DNA of 64,000 bases from Opitutales bacterium (GTDB taxonomy: Bacteria; Verrucomicrobiota; Verrucomicrobiia; Opitutales; Intestinicryptomonadaceae). The notes under the pieces were generated by a model. That model ran no database searches and was not told the DNA's origin. It worked only from the letters and a program-made list of their open reading frames with translations. The DNA lies in the NCBI GenBank assembly GCA_015061945.1, contig SUVP01000002.1:186001-250000 (forward strand), given 5' to 3'. A program made the translations under genes and the position numbers. Shown here piece after piece: positions 33,616 through 42,527 of this stretch (the stretch's first letter is position 1; the number at the start of each line of letters is the position of its first letter).

Positions 33616-35484
33616 ATGAAAAAATTACTGTCTCTTATACTTCTACTCGCGACTTCATTTTGTCTATCCACTCCTAAAGAAAAGTTTTTTGCATATCGTT
33701 CATTCTACCCCGAAACTTCCGCAATGCGTGATTTTGGCAATGCTGGAATAAATCTTTACGCAGTAATGCCATCGAACTCGTTTAATACACTCGGCGAACC
33801 ATACTGCAAATTCAAACCATTTTGGGTCTGGGACGAAACTTATCTTTGGAACGTTGTCGATGAACAATTCGACCTCGTTATTAGACAAAATCAAAATGCA
33901 AAATTTATCGTGATGATTGATATCAACAGCCCTTTGTGGTTGTATCGCCGATTAGAAATACGTTTTGGTATGGGTGGCGATAGCTTCAACGATATGACTA
34001 ATTCGCTCTGCATTCCAGAATGGAAAAATCTTACCACAAAAATGGTTAAGGCGTATGTCGAACATATGGAAAAACAATATGGCGATAGAATCTTTGCCTA
34101 TATGATTGCAGGCGGAGGTTCGAGTGAATGGTACGATTCTTCAAAAGGTCGTGCCCTTGTATTCAAAGAAAAGGAATGGGAAAAATACTTACAGAAAAAA
34201 GGCCTACCAAATTGGGTTCACCCTACCCACAAAGAATTATACACTCCCACTTTCGACAATCTCTACTTTGATCCACAAACACAAGCTTTCAGAATCCATT
34301 ACGCACACTTTACCGAAAAATTGATTTCTGACGGCATGGATTATTTCTCAAAAATCGTGCGTGATATAGTCGGCGATAAACGTCAGATTGGGGCTTTTTG
34401 CGGATTCTTACCGCATACGCTCGTTGGAAAAATCGACAACAGGCAAACTTATTCTTCGTCATATAACGATTTTGTAGGCGACCCTGGGGGATACGATAAC
34501 AGACGTATCGGTATGGGTGGCGGAATGAATGCCCCCGTAAAATCCTTAAAATTACAAGGCAAACACTGGTTCCAAGAAATCGATCATCGCACACACACTT
34601 TCAATTACGATTTGTCTCCATACATAAAAATATTCGGCAAAGATATGTATGGTATGAAAAATCAACAAGAAACAACCGCTATGCTCAAACGTGAGTTCTC
34701 GCTTGCAATTGTGATGCAAAATTCACTTTGGTGTTTCGATATGTGGGGAGGAGTTTTCAGCACTCCCGAAACAATGGAAGTTATCGCAAAAGCCCACAAG
34801 CTTTGGCAACAACACAAAGACGACAACTTGCCAATGCACTCCGAAATTGTGTATATTGCCGACCCCGATAGCTGTATGTATATAGAGTATCCGTCTGTAA
34901 AATATTTTAAACGCATTCTATTCTCTTGCGGAGCTTCGTTCGACCACATCATATTTGACGATATCGCAAAAGTAGATTTTTCAAAATACAAAGTTGTAGT
35001 CTTCCCTCACACATTTGAAATTACTTCCGAAAAGAAAAAACTCCTCGATAAATACGTTTTTAAGGATAATAAAACAATCGTAACAATGGGTGCCTTTGGC
35101 ACGACAGACGGCAAACGTATTGATAAAAAATTTACCGAAAATTTAACGGGCTTTAAATACAAACAAAATGGAATAAATCGGAAAAATATGGGAGATTGGG
35201 TTAGCGTTTACGCCGGCAATGAAGAATCGTTCAACAAAAATAATTTTATGGATATAATCAAGAAAGCCGGTGTTCATTTATATACCGATGAACCACTGCC
35301 CGTTTACGCAAACAAAAACCTTGTTGCTATCCATACCGAAAACGGAGGCAAAAAAACTATCTATCTACCCAAGAAAGTAAAAAAAGTTAAGGAACTCTTT
35401 ACTGACAAAATTATAGAAGTAAACGACAACAAATTTGAATACAACTTCAGCCAACCCGACACTGCATTATTTTCTCTTGAATAA
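33616..35484 (+). CDS. Secreted GH42-like glycosidase homologue (paralogue of 56266 gene)
   Basis: A 622-residue exported protein (signal peptide MKKLLSLILLLATSFCLS). The first 350 residues look like a clan GH-A TIM barrel: NSPLWLYRR, then AGGGSSEWYD with candidate acid/base E171, and HWFQEIDHRTHTF with candidate nucleophile E321. Residues about 400-500 resemble the Rossmann-like trimerisation domain of beta-galactosidase (GH42), then a small C-terminal domain (LYTDEPLPVYANKNLV). The motifs GEW and E-x-D-x-R-T are shared with the 882-residue gene at 56266, as is the C-terminal LYTDEP/IYTKQP stretch, so they are paralogues. The exact sugar is unknown. It ends at a strong terminator. Confidence 0.7.
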   Translation: MKKLLSLILLLATSFCLSTPKEKFFAYRSFYPETSAMRDFGNAGINLYAVMPSNSFNTLGEPYCKFKPFWVWDETYLWNVVDEQFDLVIRQNQNAKFIVMIDINSPLWLYRRLEIRFGMGGDSFNDMTNSLCIPEWKNLTTKMVKAYVEHMEKQYGDRIFAYMIAGGGSSEWYDSSKGRALVFKEKEWEKYLQKKGLPNWVHPTHKELYTPTFDNLYFDPQTQAFRIHYAHFTEKLISDGMDYFSKIVRDIVGDKRQIGAFCGFLPHTLVGKIDNRQTYSSSYNDFVGDPGGYDNRRIGMGGGMNAPVKSLKLQGKHWFQEIDHRTHTFNYDLSPYIKIFGKDMYGMKNQQETTAMLKREFSLAIVMQNSLWCFDMWGGVFSTPETMEVIAKAHKLWQQHKDDNLPMHSEIVYIADPDSCMYIEYPSVKYFKRILFSCGASFDHIIFDDIAKVDFSKYKVVVFPHTFEITSEKKKLLDKYVFKDNKTIVTMGAFGTTDGKRIDKKFTENLTGFKYKQNGINRKNMGDWVSVYAGNEESFNKNNFMDIIKKAGVHLYTDEPLPVYANKNLVAIHTENGGKKTIYLPKKVKKVKELFTDKIIEVNDNKFEYNFSQPDTALFSLE

Positions 35485-35519
35485 CCAAAGGAGATAGGCA
35501 CATAAAAAGTATTAAAACG

Positions 35520-35547
35520 AAAAACCTCCAACACATTGGAGGTTTTT
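35520..35547 (+). terminator. Intrinsic terminator after the GH42-like gene
   Basis: A perfect 10-bp stem (AAAAACCTCC / GGAGGTTTTT) with an 8-nt loop and T-run, 35 bp past the stop. A smaller AAGGA/TCCTT hairpin at 35603-35618 nearer the ABC gene end is weak. Confidence 0.85.
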
Positions 35548-35634
35548 CTGTATAAATGTACCACTCGTTTCAAAGAGCAATATTACCTATGATAATCATC
35601 GTAAGGAGTAAAGTCCTTTTAATAATATTCATGC

Positions 35635-36414
35635 TCATTTAGATATGCCCCATTTTTTGCGGAGGTGCAATTCCAATGGCGAAAATAGAACTTTATCTAC
35701 AAGCAAACCGATTGCGATAACTACGCACATCACGCCGATAACTTGGTTCATATCCATAAGTTCACGTCCGTAGTGTAGTAGTTGTCCCAAACCAAAACCT
35801 GACAAGATTGTAACATAGATTTCGGCTGCCATCAATGAACGCCACGCAAATGCCCAACCTTGTTTCATTCCGCCTAATATACTCGGGAACGATGCTGGCA
35901 AAATAACTTTCAACCATGTGTGCATCCCCTTTGATCCCATTGTCTGTGCGGCACGCAAATAAATTGGTGGAATATTTTTTACGCCGTGTTCCGTCGCAAG
36001 AATCATCGACCAGACTGTCCCCATAACGACAACAAACAACATCGCCGATTCTTCTTGTCCAAACCACATAATTGCGAGAGGAACCCAGCAAACACTTGGC
36101 AACGCTTGCAAACCAAGTGCGAGCAAACCAATAGTATCTCTAAAACAGTTGAATCGTGAACACAACATCCCTGTTGGTATACCGATAATCAAACCGATTG
36201 AATAGCCCATCAGCAAGCGTTTCAAGGTTACCCAAATTGCCGATAAAAGTGTTCCGTCGAGTATAGAACTGCCAAGATACCCTGCTACTTCAGACGGTGG
36301 TGGTAAAACGTATTCAAACAATCCAAAATATCTTACAGCCAATTCCCAGATGAGAAATAAAACCGCAAATGCAACGATTGAAACAACCAATCTTTTATAA
36401 TTTTTCTTTTTCAT
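35635..36414 (-). CDS. Sulfonate/nitrate/taurine-type ABC permease
   Basis: A 259-residue inner-membrane permease of the SsuC/TauC/NrtB family with about six helices and the EAA-loop segment LRAAQTMGSKGMHTWLKVILPASFPSILGGMKQGWAFAW. The stop is TGA at 35635. Its ATG shares TAATG with the ATPase stop. Specificity cannot be read from the permease. The set could import organosulfonates, taurine, nitrate, thiamine precursors or bicarbonate; sulfonates are favoured only because a sulfide-oxidising enzyme lies across the divergent region. Confidence 0.88.
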   Translation of the reverse strand: MKKKNYKRLVVSIVAFAVLFLIWELAVRYFGLFEYVLPPPSEVAGYLGSSILDGTLLSAIWVTLKRLLMGYSIGLIIGIPTGMLCSRFNCFRDTIGLLALGLQALPSVCWVPLAIMWFGQEESAMLFVVVMGTVWSMILATEHGVKNIPPIYLRAAQTMGSKGMHTWLKVILPASFPSILGGMKQGWAFAWRSLMAAEIYVTILSGFGLGQLLHYGRELMDMNQVIGVMCVVIAIGLLVDKVLFSPLELHLRKKWGISK

Positions 36415-37214
36415 TATTCGGCAATATCCTTTCCGAATTGATTTTTTAAATACGATGTAATTTCGTGTGCGTATGATGTCAACGCTGGGTCGTTAATATC
36501 ACGTGGACGTGGCAAGTCTATATCAAATTTCTTGATAATTCTACCTGGGTGTGGCGAAAATAAAATGACTCTATCGCCCAAGCAGACTGCTTCACGGATA
36601 TTGTGTGTTACAAACAAAATTGTCTTTTTGCGTTTTTCCCAAATTTGTTGAATTTCGCCATAGAGTTGCTCACGAGTGAGAGCGTCGAGCGCACCAAAAG
36701 TTTCGTCCATAAGCAAGATTCTCGGATTGGGAGCGAGCGATCGTGCAAGTGCTACTCTTTGACGCATACCGCCCGAAAGCTCGTGAATAGATGCCTTTGC
36801 GAACTTTTCAAGACCGACTAAATGCAAGTAGAACATTGCAACTTCTTTGCGTTCTGGTTCGGTAAGATTTGGTTTTAAACGCAAACCAAAAAGAACATTC
36901 CCGATAACATCGAGCCATGGGAAAAGTGCGTGTTCTTGGAACATCACCATTCTGTCTCGCCCCGGACCTTTCACTTGTGTGTCTTCGACCAAAATCTCGC
37001 CACTATCGGGCATATCCAAACCAGCTACAAGATTTAAAAGTGTCGATTTCCCGCAACCGCTCGGTCCCACAAGGCACACAAATTCGCCTTCTCCGATATT
37101 CAAGCTGACGTCTTTAAGTGCATCAACTTTCCCTTGTGCCGATTCATATGTCTTGCAGACATTTTTTACAGAAAGTTTTGCAGTTATATTTTGTAGTTCT
37201 GCTGATACGCTCAT
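36414..37214 (-). CDS. Sulfonate/nitrate/taurine-type ABC ATPase
   Basis: A 266-residue ATPase of the SsuB/TauB/NrtD group: Walker A GPSGCGKSTLLNLVAG, Q-loop FQEHALFPWLDV, signature HELSGGMRQRVALARS, Walker B ILLMDETFGALD (Glu-Thr-Phe is the group's usual variant of DEPFGALD) and VTHNIREAV. It overlaps the permease start and follows the binding-protein gene by 1 bp. The four-gene order porin, binding protein, ATPase, permease runs leftward as one unit. Confidence 0.9.
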   Translation of the reverse strand: MSVSAELQNITAKLSVKNVCKTYESAQGKVDALKDVSLNIGEGEFVCLVGPSGCGKSTLLNLVAGLDMPDSGEILVEDTQVKGPGRDRMVMFQEHALFPWLDVIGNVLFGLRLKPNLTEPERKEVAMFYLHLVGLEKFAKASIHELSGGMRQRVALARSLAPNPRILLMDETFGALDALTREQLYGEIQQIWEKRKKTILFVTHNIREAVCLGDRVILFSPHPGRIIKKFDIDLPRPRDINDPALTSYAHEITSYLKNQFGKDIAE

Positions 37215-37215
37215 A

Positions 37216-38175
37216 CTATTTTTCCCAATAGAATTTATCCATTTTCATTTTATTGCGTAAGAATCCGCATTTATAAGCATAGTCCACAAATTTTTGGACT
37301 TCATCTTTATTGATTTTGCTTGTAAAAGTTATGCGTTGCCATGAATCTCGAACGAGTTTCTCCGAGATTTTTCCGCCAGTCAAAGCCTCGAGTTCCAACA
37401 AGACAAGCTTTTGTGCTTCGGCTGGATTTTTATTTATCCATTCTGTCAATTCGATATGTGCTTGAACAAATTTTTTGACCAGCTCTGGATGTTTTTTCAA
37501 CACTCTGTTGCACGATACGACAATCGTTGTTATAGCTTCTTTTTGTTCGAGAAAAATCTTTCCACCACCTTCTTGTTCGAGACGTGTTACCCATGGCTCG
37601 ATAGTCCATACGGCGTCGAGATTTCCTTGTCTAAACAACGACAACTGTTCGGGGTTTGCAGTCGCAATAACTTTTGCTTCTCCCGATGTCAACGTTACGG
37701 GGATGCCGTTTTCTATAAGCCACGCTCTGCAAGCTACGTCTTGAGTATTTCCCAACTGCGGAGTCCCGATTTTCTTCCCCTTAAAATCTGACGGCTTTGT
37801 TATATTTAGTTTCGGGTTTACAACAAGCGACGCACCACCATCTGCGGAACCTGCAATTACACGAATATCACGCCCACGGGTTCTCGCAAATGCGTTAATA
37901 GCTGGGTTTGGTCCGACGTATGTAATGTCAACCGCCCTTGTGAACATAGATTCCATTGCACTTGGACCAGCGTTAAAAAGACGCCACTGTACTTTTACAT
38001 CTTTACCAAGACGTTGTTCAAACCAGCCCTTGCCCTGTCGGCTGAGTTGATGTGCCACAAGTGCTTGTGCGTGCGAAATGTTTGGGAAGTGTCCAATCTG
38101 AATAACCGTTTCTTTCGGTTCAGGTGAACACCCTGCCAATAAAGCGACCAATGTAAGTGCGAAAAACTTTTTCAT
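37216..38175 (-). CDS. ABC substrate-binding lipoprotein (SsuA/TauA/NMT1 type)
   Basis: A 319-residue periplasmic binding lipoprotein. I start it at MKKFFALTLVALLAGCSPEP (38175), which gives a textbook lipobox LLAGC; a Met four codons upstream is less likely. It has the NMT1/SsuA features TVIQIGHFPNISHAQAL, AMESMFTRAVDITYVGPNPAINAF and DFKGKKIGTPQLGNTQD. This superfamily binds alkanesulfonates, taurine, nitrate or pyrimidine precursors; residues that decide this are not known to me, so the ligand stays open. A 47-bp gap leads from the porin gene. Confidence 0.88.
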   Translation of the reverse strand: MKKFFALTLVALLAGCSPEPKETVIQIGHFPNISHAQALVAHQLSRQGKGWFEQRLGKDVKVQWRLFNAGPSAMESMFTRAVDITYVGPNPAINAFARTRGRDIRVIAGSADGGASLVVNPKLNITKPSDFKGKKIGTPQLGNTQDVACRAWLIENGIPVTLTSGEAKVIATANPEQLSLFRQGNLDAVWTIEPWVTRLEQEGGGKIFLEQKEAITTIVVSCNRVLKKHPELVKKFVQAHIELTEWINKNPAEAQKLVLLELEALTGGKISEKLVRDSWQRITFTSKINKDEVQKFVDYAYKCGFLRNKMKMDKFYWEK

Positions 38176-38222
38176 AATAATAAACACTCAATTTTTGAAT
38201 CTTCTAAAAATATTTCAAGCAA

Positions 38223-39515
38223 TTAAAATCTTACTTGAAACTGCATACGCAACGCACTCGATTCGGCAAAATCTCCACTATGTTTATCGTCTGCCGAACC
38301 TGAATATTGAATGTAGCTGTACCCCAGTTGAAGTTTTACATCGTCTCCACTCAGATACCAATTCAGACCAAAATAGAATTCTTGTGCGTTATTATAAAGC
38401 GTACCGACATTAGTTGCCTGACGTTGTGCGTCAGAAACCATAAGCCCACGTCCACCTGTATCGAGCCATGAATATCTGAACGCTGGAGCAATCTGCCCGA
38501 ACTCGTCAATATCGATTCTATATTCCAACGCAAAATTTAATCCGTAAGGATTTGCTTGTCGATATTGCCCTGCGACCATTTTACCGTCGGCAACGCCAGA
38601 TGCTAAAAAGTCTCCCCAAAAGTACAAATTGCCCCAATTTCCAGTATAATATGGATTGATTGTATAAGCCGATGATGAATCCATTAAGCCCATATTTTGA
38701 TTCGCCGAACCTGAATACATCGAGTATATCCCGAATTTCACTTTTGCATTTTCACGTTTAATTTCATAATGCAACCCCAACCAATACGCTGGACTATCAT
38801 CTTGGAAATTGTACGCAAGCTCGTCTATCCGATATGGCGAAAGATTGAATCCGTTTGATATTCCCAAATTATAGGTTAAGCCTTCAACTTGTTTTACATT
38901 GCCACGCCAACGTATACCTGCATATCGACTCCCGATTCCCAAACGTCGTCCATTTGCAGCACCAGTCCAATAATTTGTCGATGCCGAACGCTCGATAGTC
39001 ATCAAAGTTCCAGACGAAAATAAATCTTCGACGCAAATACCCGGTTTCATATAACCGAACGATAAGTCGCCATTGATATATTCGCCGTCAATTTTTTTAG
39101 CTATATAATTATCGGTAAGAATACTATTTACATACGATCTCGCCAAGTCGACTGAAACACAAGCCGACCAACCACTACCTAAACTCGCATCGGCTTGCAG
39201 AATTATCCTTCGGACAATTACGCCCATATTTGAATCTTTTTCCGGAGCACCTACGCCTGATTTTGCAGATGAATTTATCCATTCGCCTTGAACTTGCATT
39301 CTTCCGCTAAATCGCAACATATTTGTAGTTGGACGCAAAATTTCGACATCTCCGACCGATTCTTTGGCAATTTCCGATGCCTCTGCCGGAGTCAAAATCC
39401 CTTTTTCGACAAGTGCATTTAGCATTGCTTTGTCAGACGCACACAAGTCGTATGTGTAAACAAACATACAAGCCAATGATAAAACAAGCTTTATCATCGA
39501 TTTAATTTGCAACAT
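38223..39515 (-). CDS. Outer-membrane porin, phosphate-selective porin O/P type
   Basis: A beta-barrel porin of about 430 residues. I take the start at MLQIKSMIKLVLS (39515), giving a signal peptide ending DLCASD; longer starts (39536, 39617) would put 34 extra residues in front and cover the inverted repeat at 39574-39616. After a short helical segment (MLNALVEKGILTPAEASEIAKES) come alternating strands with many aromatic turns (FYFGLNWYLSGDDVKLQLGYSYIQYSG), ending in MQFQVRF with the C-terminal Phe needed for BAM assembly. It is the first gene of the ABC operon, so it should admit the same substrate through the outer membrane. Confidence 0.8.
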   Translation of the reverse strand: MLQIKSMIKLVLSLACMFVYTYDLCASDKAMLNALVEKGILTPAEASEIAKESVGDVEILRPTTNMLRFSGRMQVQGEWINSSAKSGVGAPEKDSNMGVIVRRIILQADASLGSGWSACVSVDLARSYVNSILTDNYIAKKIDGEYINGDLSFGYMKPGICVEDLFSSGTLMTIERSASTNYWTGAANGRRLGIGSRYAGIRWRGNVKQVEGLTYNLGISNGFNLSPYRIDELAYNFQDDSPAYWLGLHYEIKRENAKVKFGIYSMYSGSANQNMGLMDSSSAYTINPYYTGNWGNLYFWGDFLASGVADGKMVAGQYRQANPYGLNFALEYRIDIDEFGQIAPAFRYSWLDTGGRGLMVSDAQRQATNVGTLYNNAQEFYFGLNWYLSGDDVKLQLGYSYIQYSGSADDKHSGDFAESSALRMQFQVRF

Positions 39516-39573
39516 ATTATGTAAAACGTTTGACATACCAAATTTTTCAGACGCTAAACTATATCCTTTTTTG

Positions 39574-39616
39574 TGCAACAAAAAATAAGAAAATTTTGAT
39601 TCTAAATTTTGTTGCA
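39574..39616. promoter_or_regulatory. Inverted repeat between the porin/ABC operon and sqr
   Basis: TGCAACAAAA (39574-39583) and its exact complement TTTTGTTGCA (39607-39616) are spaced centre to centre by 33 bp, three helical turns, in the divergent 168-bp spacer. The left arm overlaps a small TTTTTTGT-GCA-ACAAAAAA hairpin. This fits a dimeric regulator that serves both directions. Confidence 0.45.
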
Positions 39617-39683
39617 ATGGTAGAGATCTAACGGCATACTCCTCTTTGATAATAATCTGAAATAGTGTAAGGAGAAATTAGAT

Positions 39684-41024
39684 ATGCAAACATCTGAAAT
39701 TAAAAGAAGAAACTTTTTAAAAATTGCAGGACTCGGCGGTGCAACTGCACTTATCGCAAGCGGTGCGGTATATCAAATGACAAAAGTATCGAGCGATGCC
39801 AAAGCTAAAGTTGTTGTTATCGGTGGTGGTGCGGCTGGTATCAGCGTTGCTTCTCGCCTTATGCGTTGGCTCAAAACTCCAGACATCACAATTATCGATC
39901 CAAGCGACAGACATTATTATCAGCCAGGTTTTACTCTTATCGCAGGTGGAGTTTATTCGCCCGACGAAGTTTGGCTCAATCAAAAAGATTGTATTCCATC
40001 GGGTGCAAAGTGGATTAAAGATTCAGTTGTAGCTCTCGACCCTGATAAGAAAAATATTACAACTGCAAAAAACGGAAATGTTCAGTATGATTTCCTCGTA
40101 CTCACTCCTGGGCTCGTCTTGCGTTGGGACTTAATTGAAGGTATTGATGAATCAACACTCGGCAACGGAAACGCTCATTGTATCTACACTCACAATGGTG
40201 CAATTAAGGCGTCAAAAGCAATGAAAGAGTTTGCACAAAAAGGTGGTAAAGGTATTTTTACCGACACTTACACAAAACACAAATGCGGTGGTGCACCTAA
40301 AAAAGTCTGCTTGCTGACCGAACATCAGTCTCGTAAAAATAATCGTCGAGACGCTCTCGATATCAATTTCTACACAGCGTCAAAACAACTTTACGACGTA
40401 AAATATTTCACACCTCGACTCCTTGAAATTTATCAAGAACGCAACGTTAAACTCAACCTCAATACACGTGTAAAAGGAATCGATACAGTTGCAAAAAAAG
40501 CTCTCTTGCAGACGGTCAAAGACGGCAAAGTTATTAAATCGGTCTATGAAGATTTCGACTTTATGCACTTCCTCCCACCTATGACTGCTCCTCAATTTGT
40601 CAAAGATGCGGGGCTTTCTGTCGTCGGCGGAAAACGTGATGCTGAAATGTGGGTTGATGTCGACAAAGGAACACTGGTTCACAAAAAATATCCAAATATT
40701 ATTTCGCTTGGGGACGTCGCTGGTATTCCAACAAGCAAGACCTCGGCAGCAATTCGCAAACAAGTGCCGATTGCGACCCTCAACCTTATCTCACTTATGG
40801 AAGGTAAACAACCCGAACAAATTTACGACGGCTACGCTGCTTGCCCTATCATCACCGATTACGGACATCTGATTATGGCTGAATTCGATTATCAAAAAAA
40901 TCGCAAAAATACTTTCCCATTCTCAATATTAGATATGTCAAAAGAAAGCAGAATGGGTTGGCTTCTAAAAGTGTATGGTCTTAAACCGATGTACTTCTAC
41001 GGAATGCTAAATGGTTTAGCATAA
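39684..41024 (+). CDS. sqr: Sulfide:quinone oxidoreductase with Tat-type leader
   Basis: A 446-residue flavoprotein of the SQR family (type II, human SQOR-like). It oxidises sulfide to protein-bound or soluble sulfane sulfur and passes electrons to quinone. Key parts are the FAD motif VVVIGGGAAG (residues 43-52), KCGGAPKK with C201, and YDGYAACPIITDYGHLIMAEFDY with C387, the redox cysteine pair, and NIISLGDVAG. The N-terminus EIKRRNFLKIAGLGGATALIASG is a twin-arginine leader, so the enzyme may act on the periplasmic face. A strong AAGGAG (39669-39674) precedes the ATG by 9 bp. It is divergent from the porin/ABC operon. Confidence 0.9.
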   Translation: MQTSEIKRRNFLKIAGLGGATALIASGAVYQMTKVSSDAKAKVVVIGGGAAGISVASRLMRWLKTPDITIIDPSDRHYYQPGFTLIAGGVYSPDEVWLNQKDCIPSGAKWIKDSVVALDPDKKNITTAKNGNVQYDFLVLTPGLVLRWDLIEGIDESTLGNGNAHCIYTHNGAIKASKAMKEFAQKGGKGIFTDTYTKHKCGGAPKKVCLLTEHQSRKNNRRDALDINFYTASKQLYDVKYFTPRLLEIYQERNVKLNLNTRVKGIDTVAKKALLQTVKDGKVIKSVYEDFDFMHFLPPMTAPQFVKDAGLSVVGGKRDAEMWVDVDKGTLVHKKYPNIISLGDVAGIPTSKTSAAIRKQVPIATLNLISLMEGKQPEQIYDGYAACPIITDYGHLIMAEFDYQKNRKNTFPFSILDMSKESRMGWLLKVYGLKPMYFYGMLNGLA

Positions 41025-41072
41025 TATTTTTATTTCTTGATAAAAATTAAACTCGATATAACGTCATAACAA

Positions 41073-41648
41073 ATGAAAGATTTTTTTAGAATACTTTTTG
41101 CAGTTTTTTCAATTATCGCAATTACTGGTTGCTCGTCAGACGGCGAGAAATCGGCATCCGATAGCAATTCAAATGAAATTATCGGCGTAAATCACAAGGA
41201 AGAACCTAAGATTACTTATTGCTTACCTCGCTACATCACAGAGCAAGAAACTCGCACAATTTACGAAGTCTTTACTGGCGATGAAATGCCATACGGACAC
41301 CTCATTTTGAGAAGTCAGCCTAAAAAACGTGCTGGTATGTACTTCTTCATAATGTTCGGCTACAAACCTGATGATATCGGGTTGGCTTGCCGATTCGTCC
41401 TTGAAATAGACTCTAACCGACACCCTCACCCTCGCCAATTCGTATTCGATGTACCCGAAACGCATTCAGTTTTCCGTGAAGTTAAACTCGGTATAACTGG
41501 CAACGATTGGTTTGGCGAAGAAGAAAAAGTCAACGCATGGCGTCTGACACTCCTCTCGCCGACAGGCAAGGTTATAACACAATCGCAATCGTGGTTGTGG
41601 TCGGTAAAATACGGCGATTCAAAGCTCAAGCTCGAAAAATCCGAGTAG
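41073..41648 (+). CDS. Hypothetical lipoprotein
   Basis: A 191-residue lipoprotein: the lipobox IAITGCSS places the lipid Cys at about residue 20, followed by a polar linker (DGEKSASDSNSNE). The folded part has no recognised domain. It is rich in beta strands and contains the motifs TIYEVFTGDEMPYGHLI and SQSWLWSVKYG. It is 48 bp downstream of sqr and 3 bp upstream of the DNA glycosylase gene, so it sits in one rightward run with both; whether it belongs with sqr or with the repair pair is unclear. Confidence 0.75.
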   Translation: MKDFFRILFAVFSIIAITGCSSDGEKSASDSNSNEIIGVNHKEEPKITYCLPRYITEQETRTIYEVFTGDEMPYGHLILRSQPKKRAGMYFFIMFGYKPDDIGLACRFVLEIDSNRHPHPRQFVFDVPETHSVFREVKLGITGNDWFGEEEKVNAWRLTLLSPTGKVITQSQSWLWSVKYGDSKLKLEKSE

Positions 41649-41651
41649 GAT

Positions 41652-42527
41652 ATGAAACCAACGTGGTCTAAATTCGAGCAATTAGATATTCCCAAATTTA
41701 CACCTGCTGATTTTTGCGAGACCCTCGACGGTGGTCAATCATTTAGGTGGTACGAAACAGAAGCGTCGAGTAGCCTCGAACCTGAATATATTGGGGCATT
41801 TGGCAATGTTGCATCTATTTTAAAACTTTCCAAAAATGGAAAAGTTCTCTGTGCTGTTCACAAACGTGGAACAGAAAAATTGGTCGAAGAATATCTCGAC
41901 GGCAAACGCGATTATTTCGCCATGAGAAAATCTCTCAAAAAAATTGGCGATAATATTATGAATCGTGCACTCGAAGTTTACCCTACTCTACGTATTTTGC
42001 GACAACCTTCAGACGAAACTATAATTTGCTTTATTTGTAGTTCAAGTAAACGCATCGTACAAATTAAACAATGCGTAAAATTGTTGTCTGAAAATTTTGG
42101 CGAAGAAATTGTCGACGGAATTTTTACTCTCCCGACTTTTCAAAAATTGGCAAAGTTGAGCGTTGATGATATAAAAAAATGTAAACTCGGTTTTAGAGCA
42201 TCGTACTTAAAAAAGACTGCCGAAAAAATCTGTGCCGACAATTTTAATCCGGAACAACTGCGTATTATGCCGTACAAAGACGGCAAAAAATATCTAACCT
42301 CATTGAGTGGAATTGGTGAAAAAGTAGCCGATTGCATTTTGCTTTTCGGAGCTGGAAAAATGGACGCATTCCCTGTCGATACTTGGATAAAAAAAGCGAT
42401 GTCGGAATTATATCAAACGCCAGATAATCCCGACAAGATACGCAAGTTTGCGTCAGAAAAATTTGGCACGCATGCGGGATTCGCACAACAGTTGATATTC
42501 GCAACAAAGCGAAAAAATTTGCTTTAA
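41652..42527 (+). CDS. ogg: 8-oxoguanine DNA glycosylase/AP lyase (OGG1 type)
   Basis: A 291-residue bifunctional glycosylase. The N-terminal motif DGGQSFRWYE is that of eukaryotic OGG1, and the HhH-GPD core LSGIGEKVADCILLF holds the catalytic Lys224, with AFPVDTWIKKAM carrying catalytic Asp243. It excises 8-oxoguanine opposite C and nicks the AP site. Bacteria more often use MutM (Fpg), so an OGG1-type enzyme is a less common choice. The stop shares TAATG with the following alkD gene. A Cys-rich region (ICFICSSSKR) is not a [4Fe-4S] motif. Confidence 0.92.
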   Translation: MKPTWSKFEQLDIPKFTPADFCETLDGGQSFRWYETEASSSLEPEYIGAFGNVASILKLSKNGKVLCAVHKRGTEKLVEEYLDGKRDYFAMRKSLKKIGDNIMNRALEVYPTLRILRQPSDETIICFICSSSKRIVQIKQCVKLLSENFGEEIVDGIFTLPTFQKLAKLSVDDIKKCKLGFRASYLKKTAEKICADNFNPEQLRIMPYKDGKKYLTSLSGIGEKVADCILLFGAGKMDAFPVDTWIKKAMSELYQTPDNPDKIRKFASEKFGTHAGFAQQLIFATKRKNLL

